NCBI GenBank assembly: GCA_001872985.1
Contig: MNYA01000059.1
Location: 1-6,077, forward strand
DNA: 6,077 nt
Source: a bacterium CG2_30_54_10
Lineage (GTDB): Bacteria > Muiribacteriota > Ozemobacteria > Ozemobacterales > Ozemobacteraceae
Direction: 5' to 3'
Of this stretch, positions 1-5,623 are shown one piece after another; position 1 is the first letter of the stretch, and each line of letters begins with the position of its first letter. Both the position numbers and the translations under genes were made by a program. Under the pieces are notes generated by a model. That model worked only from the letters and a program-made list of their open reading frames with translations, did no database searches and had not been told where the DNA came from.

Positions 1-102
1 CTCACATTCGTTCGGAATGACAAACGATGCTGTCATTTCGACCAAAGGGAGAAACCTCTTGCGCCAGAAATCATTGAGTTTCCCCGAATTATTGAGTAGG
101 TA
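1..102. repeat. Dispersed palindromic repeat, copy 1 (left end cut by window)
   Basis: This stretch matches 4967-5068 in the same orientation. I count six mismatches in 102 positions (at 3, 44, 55, 68, 81 and 100), about 94% identity with no gaps. The core is an imperfect inverted repeat, with GGAATGACA at 14-22 facing TGTCATTTC at 31-39 across an 8-base loop. A direct repeat ATTGAGT occurs near the right end (73-79 and 91-97). The copy sits just past the 3' end of the phosphatase gene and contains no credible coding sequence. The left arm of the hairpin is truncated by the window edge. The class (REP-like or MITE-like) cannot be assigned from two copies. Confidence 0.9.
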
Positions 103-103
103 A

Positions 104-152
104 CATGCATCATGCATCATGCTTCATGCCTCATGCATCATGTTTCACGCTT
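104..152. repeat. Heptanucleotide tandem repeat, seven imperfect units
   Basis: On the plus strand the units read CATGCAT, CATGCAT, CATGCTT, CATGCCT, CATGCAT, CATGTTT and CACGCTT, a period of exactly 7 with decay toward the right. The array begins two bases after the dispersed repeat ends and runs into the phosphatase gene, supplying its stop codon (138-140) and the last four sense codons. Repeat copy 2 has no such array beside it, so the array is not an integral part of that element. On the minus strand most unit junctions create TGA; the plus strand is free of stops through the array, which produces a spurious short open frame rich in His, Ala, Ser and Cys. Confidence 0.9.
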
Positions 153-3053
153 GAGGCAAATGAGGGAAATGTCATCGGAAGCGGGCATTCCGGCCGTGAA
201 AGAGTCGAACTTTCCGAACAAAAGATCGACCACCTTATGAGGGTTAAAGTGCGCCACCTCAAGGAACCATTCCTTCGAACGCTCGTATCCTACCGCTTGC
301 CCGCCCGCATCCACCGCTTCGACAAGACCATCGGTGTAGAGAAGAAGAGCGTCTCCCGGGTCCATGCGCTCGTTTAATACTTCATACTCCGCCCGACGCC
401 TGATCCCCAATGGGAAGGACGGTTGTTCGAGAAGCTGTACCCCTCCGTATCTGGACCGGAAAAGTATCGGGAAGTTGTGCCCCGCGTTGGCGAATTCAAG
501 CCGGTGTTTGATCGTGTCGATGGTGAACAGGAAAAGGGTCATCATTTTTTTCGACTTGACGTTGGCAAGAAGAAAACGGTTGAAAGAATGTAGCAGCTCC
601 TTGATTCCACGCGCCGCGTTGTCGGGGTTCGCGAATGTGCTTTTCGCCATTCCCATGACCAGGGCCGCCGAAACACCATGACCGGAGACATCCCCGACCA
701 GGCCCAGTATGCGATCTTCCCCAATCAGGAAATAATCGAAATAGTCGCCGCCGATATCGGTCATCGACCGGCTCTTTCCCCAGATCCGGTAGCCGTTCGC
801 GGCTACCGGTTGTGCGGGAAACAGGCTTTCCTGAACGATCCGGGCGACTTGAAGGTCTTTCATGCCCTCCATGACATCGTTCATCAACAACGACAACTCG
901 CCCAGTTCGTCGTTTCCGTGGATAGGTATCTGAAACCGGAAATCGCGGGCCTCGATCGACTTCACTCCGGAAGTGAGATCCGCGATGGGGCGCAGGAACT
1001 GGTCGGAAAGCAAAAGCCCGATGAAGCACGATGAAACCAGCACCATGCCTGCGATTCCGAGAAGGATCATCCATAGGGTGTTGAGCCGTTCCTTTACCGA
1101 TTCAAATGAGGAGTTGGCGATCACCACGAAATGCAGGATGTTCGAACCGCGACAGGCATACCAGAATTCCTCGGTTGTACCAGACGCCAAAATCATCCGA
1201 GCCGAACTGTGGGTCGCCCAGACTTCTTTCGAGATCCGATCGATCTTCTCATTGTTTTCCGGGGTGGTGATGACTTTTCCGAGAAAGCCGGCTTCACCGA
1301 CTGCGTTTATCGACCACGAAATGTCGGGCTGCCGCATCAGATCTTTTACGTATTTGCTTATGTATTTCCGCTCGAAACGGCCCCGGTGAATGAGTGCCAG
1401 CAGAGCCTGGGATGCATGCCCCTCGCGGTTGTAGAGAGCATCGAATAGAACGAAGGAGCTTTCCGCTCCCAGGGTAAGGGACATGAACCGCCCCATGTTC
1501 CGGCAGATCAGCTCCAGGTCAAAGCTTCCGCCGCCCCCGCCGCCCACAAGAGTAGTCAGGAGGTCTTCGGTGGCCTCGACCAACAGCGCGCCGGAGTCAA
1601 TCTTGAGTGACTTGTTAAGCCGAGCCAGAAGCTCTTTCCCAAAGGCCAGCATGAACTTCGTCTGACGATCGTTGTTCGACGTTGAGTAGCGATCGAAAAT
1701 GTAACTGGCCTTTCCGGCCGGGTCGATTATGTAAACGGAATCAATGTGCTCGTCGCTTTCGAACTTTTTGAACAGCTTTCTCTGTGCCTCAAGGTTGTCG
1801 AGCCTTCGGGCTTTCTTGATGATATTTTCGACACTTGTCTCGACTTGGGTGATTTCAGACGGAAAACGGTCATCGAACTCCCGCAGCTTGTCGCGAATGC
1901 GGTTTTCGAGGTTCTGTTGGAGGACATAACCGTGGTCCTTGATAGCGTAATAACCGCCGATCAGGAGCACCAGAGAGGGGGTGCCGATCGCGAAGAGAAA
2001 CAACGCGGTAAGCTTCGCGGGAATGCGCCCGCCGAAGCTTTCCCCTTTCGTGAAAAGCCGCCAGGGGACCCAGATCAGCCAGGCCAGGGTGACTGCGTGG
2101 ATGAATAAAAGAAAAACTGATGGGAAAAAATGGGGGAATGGCGAAAGGGCAAGGATCAGGCCTCCCCGTTGTCGCGGGAAATAGCTTCCGTGAAAATAAC
2201 TTCCCTGGAAATGTCGTTGATAACTGGACATGGCGCGTAGCATGCTCGATCGAAGCTCGCCCATCCGGTCGAGATATCTGGGAAAGGGTTTGACCGGCCG
2301 CGTGCCGAAATCGATCATGCCGGTTTTTGTGCGGCGGAGCCGACGGTTTACCCAACTGATGGAACCCCGCAATGCACGACCCCGCCTGAATTTCTCGGGG
2401 TGCAGCACGGCGAAAAAGCCCGAAGGGCTTCCAGATGCTGTTCCATCCGGTTCATTCCAGACCAGGAACCCTTCGCGATCCCGCTCCGCCAGCTTGACCA
2501 GCGTGCCTGAGTTCTTTACCGCGGTTAGAACGGTCGGCATGTTCAAGATCGATTGCAGAATTCCCATGTCCCCGCGCTCGTATTTTCCGGTTTGTTTATA
2601 GGAAATCAGCGCCGACAAGGCTTTCTCCAGGGCGCGGCGCGGATATCGATCCGAGCTGAGCTCCGGAATAATTTTCCCGGACTGAGTGAAGATGTAAAGT
2701 TCGAAGACCCCGGGAAAAAGCTTTTTAAGCCGGGAAATCTGCTCGCGCCGCTTTTCGGGCCGTTCGGCGGCTTTGATTGCTTCAATAGCCTTGATGCTTC
2801 GCAGGATCGATCGACTGACCATTCCCGCCTCGCTGTCTGCCTGGCTCAGCTTCGCAAGAAGCCGCTCCTGTTTCAGTCGCTCCTGCTGTATTTTTTGGTC
2901 AACCTGGAGTTTCTCGACATTCCAGAGCGAGACTTGAAGCGTCAGAGCCGGGAAGACCGCAAAGATTGCGATGCTCAGCAGTTTGCGGAAGACCGAAAGC
3001 AGCCCCCAACCGACGCTGGCGCCGGAGAAAGATGTGGTGGCGTTCTCATCCAT
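138..3053 (-). CDS. Membrane-anchored SpoIIE/RsbU-type PP2C serine phosphatase with HAMP domain and two extracytoplasmic sensor regions
   Basis: This 971-residue protein probably dephosphorylates a serine on a cytoplasmic regulator, typically an anti-sigma antagonist, in response to an extracytoplasmic signal. Hydrophobic helices are seen near 24-44, 310-330, 347-370 and 658-683. They leave two outer regions (45-309 and 371-657) and place the C-terminus inside; the Arg/Lys-rich 331-346 loop fits positive-inside. Both outer regions carry Cache-like strand patterns (FELYIFTQSGKI near 117, VYIIDPAGK near 440), a tentative call. A HAMP domain follows at 684-735, then a signalling helix with RIVQESLFP. 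The phosphatase domain (about 765-968) looks intact: DIGGDYFD (D766, D770), GDVSGHG (D788), ANAGHN (855-860), LYTDG (D908) and SDDISLI (D960, D961). The ATG start is the furthest upstream possible, because an in-frame TAA lies three codons before it. No Shine-Dalgarno is visible. Oddities are a six-glycine run (504-509) and a stop codon inside a tandem repeat. No STAS or kinase partner is in the window. Confidence 0.93.
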   Translation of the reverse strand: MDENATTSFSGASVGWGLLSVFRKLLSIAIFAVFPALTLQVSLWNVEKLQVDQKIQQERLKQERLLAKLSQADSEAGMVSRSILRSIKAIEAIKAAERPEKRREQISRLKKLFPGVFELYIFTQSGKIIPELSSDRYPRRALEKALSALISYKQTGKYERGDMGILQSILNMPTVLTAVKNSGTLVKLAERDREGFLVWNEPDGTASGSPSGFFAVLHPEKFRRGRALRGSISWVNRRLRRTKTGMIDFGTRPVKPFPRYLDRMGELRSSMLRAMSSYQRHFQGSYFHGSYFPRQRGGLILALSPFPHFFPSVFLLFIHAVTLAWLIWVPWRLFTKGESFGGRIPAKLTALFLFAIGTPSLVLLIGGYYAIKDHGYVLQQNLENRIRDKLREFDDRFPSEITQVETSVENIIKKARRLDNLEAQRKLFKKFESDEHIDSVYIIDPAGKASYIFDRYSTSNNDRQTKFMLAFGKELLARLNKSLKIDSGALLVEATEDLLTTLVGGGGGGSFDLELICRNMGRFMSLTLGAESSFVLFDALYNREGHASQALLALIHRGRFERKYISKYVKDLMRQPDISWSINAVGEAGFLGKVITTPENNEKIDRISKEVWATHSSARMILASGTTEEFWYACRGSNILHFVVIANSSFESVKERLNTLWMILLGIAGMVLVSSCFIGLLLSDQFLRPIADLTSGVKSIEARDFRFQIPIHGNDELGELSLLMNDVMEGMKDLQVARIVQESLFPAQPVAANGYRIWGKSRSMTDIGGDYFDYFLIGEDRILGLVGDVSGHGVSAALVMGMAKSTFANPDNAARGIKELLHSFNRFLLANVKSKKMMTLFLFTIDTIKHRLEFANAGHNFPILFRSRYGGVQLLEQPSFPLGIRRRAEYEVLNERMDPGDALLLYTDGLVEAVDAGGQAVGYERSKEWFLEVAHFNPHKVVDLLFGKFDSFTAGMPASDDISLICLKRET

Positions 3054-3060
3054 GGAAATG

Positions 3061-3066
3061 TATTAT
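3061..3066 (+). promoter_or_regulatory. Possible -10 element for the amylase gene, overlapping the divergent one
   Basis: The plus strand reads TATTAT here, five of six matches to TATAAT, and it shares five base pairs with the minus-strand TATAAT. A start near 3073 would give a leader of about 28 bases containing the strong ribosome binding site at 3088-3094. The -35 region at the expected spacing (around 3038-3043, TGGCGT) is poor, so this call rests on the -10 and on the absence of any other room for a promoter outside the phosphatase gene. Confidence 0.35.
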
Positions 3067-3070
3067 ACCA
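3062..3070 (-). promoter_or_regulatory. Predicted extended -10 promoter for the phosphatase gene
   Basis: Read on the minus strand this is TGGTATAAT, a perfect extended -10 (TG, one base, TATAAT). No good -35 is found at 16-18 bp spacing, as is usual for extended -10 promoters. Transcription would start around 3055, only about two bases before the ATG at 3053. That fits the absence of a ribosome binding site and suggests a leaderless or near-leaderless mRNA. Confidence 0.6.
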
Positions 3071-3087
3071 TTTTCGAACACCTGAAG

Positions 3088-3094
3088 AGGAGGG
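3088..3094 (+). promoter_or_regulatory. Strong Shine-Dalgarno for the amylase gene
   Basis: AGGAGGG lies six bases before the ATG at 3101. It fixes that start codon and gives a protein beginning with a proper signal peptide. This contrasts with the divergent phosphatase gene, which has no such site. Confidence 0.85.
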
Positions 3095-3100
3095 CTGCGA

Positions 3101-4903
3101 ATGACCCGGATCTCCTGGCGTATCATGATTGCGCTTCTGCTGATGCCTTTTTTCTCACATCCGAGTTTTTCCGCGGTCGACTGGCGCTCGGAAGTGCTGT
3201 ATTTCGTCCTACTCGACCGCTTCTGCGACGGGGATTCAGCCAACGACTTCCAGGTCGATGAACACGATCCAAAGGGATTTCACGGAGGTGACCTGAAAGG
3301 CTTGCAGGCCAAACTCGATTATCTGCAAAAATTGGGGGTGACAGCGATCTGGTTGAGCCCGATCTTCCGAAACCGGCCTTTCAAATTCTTCGGTCAACAG
3401 CCCTACCACGGTTACTGGATCTGGGATTTCTTCTCGGTCGATCCGCGGTTCGGTACGATGGATGACCTCAAGGCTTTGTCCGCTGAAATACATCGCCGTG
3501 GAATGAAGCTCGTTCTGGACTTCGTCGTCAACCATGCCGACTACAACGCCCCGCTCGCAGCCCATTTTCCCCACTGGTTTCATGAAACAGGAAATATCGA
3601 AAACTGGGAAGACCAAAGCGAGCGTGAAACCCATCGGATTTTCGGCCTTCCCGATTTCGCCTCCGAGAAACCGGTTGTGAAATCGCTTTTTCAGGCCGTC
3701 GCCTGCCACTGGATCACGGTAATTTCCCCCGACGGATTCAGACTCGATGCGGTGAAGCACGTCCCGGTCGATTTTTGGAATGACTTCAACCACCGTATTT
3801 CGGCTCGTCATGGCCATGAGTTCCTTTTGCTGGGTGAAATGCTTGACGGTGATCCCAAGGTTATCGGTCGTGTCGCACGAGATGGCGCTTTTAATTCACT
3901 CTTCGATTACCCGCTCTATTACACTCTTCTCGAGGTTATCGCCGGCCGGGGCGATTGCAGGAAGCTGGGAACCCGCCTGTATGAAGACCGCCGTTATCCC
4001 GACCCCAATCTAATGGCGACCTTTCTTGACAACCACGATCTCGACCGCTTCCTCACTAGCTGCGGGGGTAACCGCAACCGGTACAGGCTGGCTCTGGGGC
4101 TTCTTTTCACCCTCCGCGGGATTCCAACCCTGACGTACGGCGACGAGTCAGGGCTTGAAGGCCGTGTTCAGTCTGATGCGGCGAACCGGGGTGATATGCG
4201 CTTCGGGGCAGACCCGGATCTTGCAAGCTGGGTGGCTGACCTTGCCCATCTGAGGCGCGAGAATCCCTCTCTTGCAAAGGGCATTCAGATCAATCTCGCG
4301 ATGGGGCCAAATCATTACGCCTTCGCCAGGATCCTGGAAGACGAGGTTGCCGTAGTGGCGCTCAACAACGCGACTCGCACCGCGCATCTCGTCCTGCCGT
4401 GCGGGCGGCTTTTTCCTGAACGGGCGCGATACCCGCAACGGGACCCGAAACGGTGTGACTCTTGCGTTGCCGAGGTTTGGGGAGACAAGTTGGAAGTTGA
4501 TATTCCTCCCGAACATCTTGCGATTTTCATCAACTGGGGGCCGTCAGAGCCTCGAAAAGCAGCATTCCGGCTGGCTCTAGCCCTGCGATCGGATCCTGAA
4601 GGGGCCGGGTTGGTTCCGGTCACGTTTCATCTCCGGGAGGCGGGAATCCCTTCCAACGCCGTTCCTCGCGTCATTGGAGGCTTAAAACAACTTGGCGACT
4701 GGGATCCAAACGCCGTTCTCCCTGAGATGACTCGTGTTTCCCCTGGCGCCTGGCGTGTCACCCTCTGGCTGCCAAAATACGCCGCCTTTGAGTACAAATT
4801 CTGCTACAAAACCGCATCAGAAACGATCTGGTATCCGGAAAATAACCTCTTCGGCCAGACCACCGACCGACCACCGCAACTGCCGAAATCGCTCGCGCGA
4901 TAA
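3101..4903 (+). CDS. Secreted GH13 alpha-amylase-family glycosidase with C-terminal CBM20-like starch-binding domain
   Basis: This 600-residue enzyme is predicted to cleave alpha-1,4-glucosidic bonds in starch or related glucans outside the cytoplasm. A signal peptide is clear: Arg3 and Arg7, a hydrophobic core at 8-18, and likely cleavage after residue 24 or 25; no lipobox is present. Near the N-terminus DRFCDGDSAND (39-49) resembles the calcium-binding loop of cyclodextrin glucanotransferases and maltogenic amylases. The GH13 conserved regions are intact: I DFVVNH (140-145), V GLPDF (182-186), II GFRLDAVKH (nucleophile D216), III GEMLDG (acid/base E246) and IV FLDNHD (D313). A beta-rich C domain seems to span about 395-480. 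Residues 505-595 fit CBM20, with VPVTF, LGDWDP (W534), EYKF and W577 followed by PENN. The exact specificity (amylase, maltogenic amylase, cyclomaltodextrinase-like) and GH13 subfamily cannot be settled by eye. The gene is divergent from the phosphatase, with 47 bp between them. No T-tract terminator follows. Confidence 0.93.
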   Translation: MTRISWRIMIALLLMPFFSHPSFSAVDWRSEVLYFVLLDRFCDGDSANDFQVDEHDPKGFHGGDLKGLQAKLDYLQKLGVTAIWLSPIFRNRPFKFFGQQPYHGYWIWDFFSVDPRFGTMDDLKALSAEIHRRGMKLVLDFVVNHADYNAPLAAHFPHWFHETGNIENWEDQSERETHRIFGLPDFASEKPVVKSLFQAVACHWITVISPDGFRLDAVKHVPVDFWNDFNHRISARHGHEFLLLGEMLDGDPKVIGRVARDGAFNSLFDYPLYYTLLEVIAGRGDCRKLGTRLYEDRRYPDPNLMATFLDNHDLDRFLTSCGGNRNRYRLALGLLFTLRGIPTLTYGDESGLEGRVQSDAANRGDMRFGADPDLASWVADLAHLRRENPSLAKGIQINLAMGPNHYAFARILEDEVAVVALNNATRTAHLVLPCGRLFPERARYPQRDPKRCDSCVAEVWGDKLEVDIPPEHLAIFINWGPSEPRKAAFRLALALRSDPEGAGLVPVTFHLREAGIPSNAVPRVIGGLKQLGDWDPNAVLPEMTRVSPGAWRVTLWLPKYAAFEYKFCYKTASETIWYPENNLFGQTTDRPPQLPKSLAR

Positions 4904-4959
4904 TGGTGATTTGTATCTGCTCAAAAAGAAGGGGCATTAGCTGATTCTCAACATAAAGC

Positions 4960-5024
4960 GAGATTCCTTACATTCGTTCGGAATGACAAACGATGCTGTC
5001 ATTTCGACCGAAGGGAGAAATCTC
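4960..5024. other. Long imperfect hairpin inside repeat copy 2
   Basis: GAGATT at 4960-4965 faces AATCTC at 5019-5024, and GGAATGACA at 4980-4988 faces TGTCATTTC at 4997-5005 around the 8-base loop AACGATGC. Between them the arms match with some mismatches and one unequal base. As RNA from either strand this would form a stem of about 28 positions. Placed between convergent genes it could protect 3' ends or hinder read-through, but no run of U follows on either strand, so it is not called an intrinsic terminator. Confidence 0.7.
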
Positions 5025-5068
5025 TTGCGCCAGGAATCATTGAGTTCCCCCGAATTATTGAGTAGATA
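4967..5068. repeat. Dispersed palindromic repeat, copy 2
   Basis: This is the second copy of the element at 1-102, in the same orientation and about 94% identical. Here the left side is complete, so the palindrome can be seen to begin near 4960. The copy lies in the gap between the convergent amylase and small membrane protein genes, at the 3' ends of both. The flanks beyond 5068 (ATACGGC) differ from those of copy 1, so homology stops at about the same point in both copies and the right boundary is well defined. Confidence 0.9.
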
Positions 5069-5095
5069 CGGCAAAACCTACTTGCTAAAGCTCAA

Positions 5096-5602
5096 TTAGC
5101 CCTTTTTGGTAATTGAAGAAGTGTCTGGAATCGCGCTTCGCCTGAGATCTACCATGGCATCACGCAGCGCGGCGATTTCACCGGGATTAACGCTTCTATA
5201 GAGTTCCAGGGCCTCGGTTCCTGAGACCAGCACAAGGAGGTGAAGGTTTTCGCCCTTCTCGCCGGATGATTCACTTACAAGAGTATTCGTCCATTCGCCG
5301 AGGGCGCGGCTGATTGAGACGGGTGGATCGCGGAGATTGTGCTCGATCACGACACGATCGCCTTCGATCCGGGCAAGGAATGCCTGAAAAATCAGCGCTC
5401 GGCCCATCCAACTGAAGAATGCGAAAAACCCCAGGCAGAAAAGCCATTCCGGGTATTGTTTTAACTGGAAGCCGTTGAATCGGAAGAAAAGCACAGGAAT
5501 TGCGACCGCACTCATGACGAGGAACAAGCCGAAAACTATCTCCCAGACCGGGTGATAATTGAACCCGACCAGCCTGGATTGGGAAGAAACCCAACGAATC
5601 AA
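5096..5602 (-). CDS. Small two-helix membrane protein of unknown function, downstream of a PilT-family gene
   Basis: I do not recognise this 168-residue protein. Two hydrophobic helices are visible, about 22-41 and 53-75, joined by a short loop. They are followed by a soluble C-terminal part of about 90 residues with alternating beta-like stretches (RIEGDRVVIEHNL near 78-90, LHLLVLVSGTEALELYRS near 120-137) and a final helix rich in Ala and Arg. Short helix-pair proteins with a small beta domain include bacterial PH-like families, but the resemblance is too vague to assign. The start is TTG at 5600-5602, chosen because AGGAGG lies five bases upstream and the next in-frame ATG falls inside the first helix (residue 30). 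The PilT-family stop is 21 bp upstream, so the two are very likely translated from one mRNA. The stop codon lies in an AT-rich inverted repeat (5092-5098 with 5110-5116). Confidence 0.8.
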   Translation of the reverse strand: MIRWVSSQSRLVGFNYHPVWEIVFGLFLVMSAVAIPVLFFRFNGFQLKQYPEWLFCLGFFAFFSWMGRALIFQAFLARIEGDRVVIEHNLRDPPVSISRALGEWTNTLVSESSGEKGENLHLLVLVSGTEALELYRSVNPGEIAALRDAMVDLRRSAIPDTSSITKKG

Positions 5603-5607
5603 TCGCC

Positions 5608-5613
5608 CCTCCT
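5608..5613 (-). promoter_or_regulatory. Shine-Dalgarno that decides a TTG start
   Basis: On the minus strand AGGAGG, within AAAGGAGGGG, lies five bases before the TTG at 5600-5602. The site falls within the 21-bp gap after the PilT-family stop codon. No ATG or GTG start is positioned near it. Confidence 0.8.
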
Positions 5614-5623
5614 TTCGTTTCCC

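Noticed and set aside
1..152. Possible CRISPR-like or mobile element signal from the repeat and heptamer array
   Set aside because: There are no spacers between the heptamers, the unit is far too short for CRISPR, and no cas or transposase gene is in the window.
105..377. Open plus-strand frame of 90 codons starting in the heptamer array
   Set aside because: It exists only because the array has no stops on the plus strand; the rest is antisense to the conserved phosphatase C-terminus, and it has no ribosome binding site.
496..1074. A 192-codon minus-strand frame overlapping the phosphatase
   Set aside because: It is an out-of-frame shadow of the HAMP and PP2C coding region, rich in Arg, His and Pro, and the true frame carries all the catalytic motifs.
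3236..3817. A 193-codon minus-strand frame opposite the amylase
   Set aside because: It is antisense to the GH13 catalytic barrel, whose conserved motifs are intact on the plus strand, and it has no recognisable domain.
4904..4959. Possible intrinsic terminator or small gene after the amylase
   Set aside because: No GC-rich stem with a T-tract and no start with a ribosome binding site are visible before the repeat hairpin.
5092..5116. Inverted repeat TCAATTA/TAATTGA around the stop of the small membrane protein, considered as a terminator
   Set aside because: The stem is only 7 bp and AT-rich, and no T-run follows on either strand; the run of five T lies in the loop. Too weak to call.
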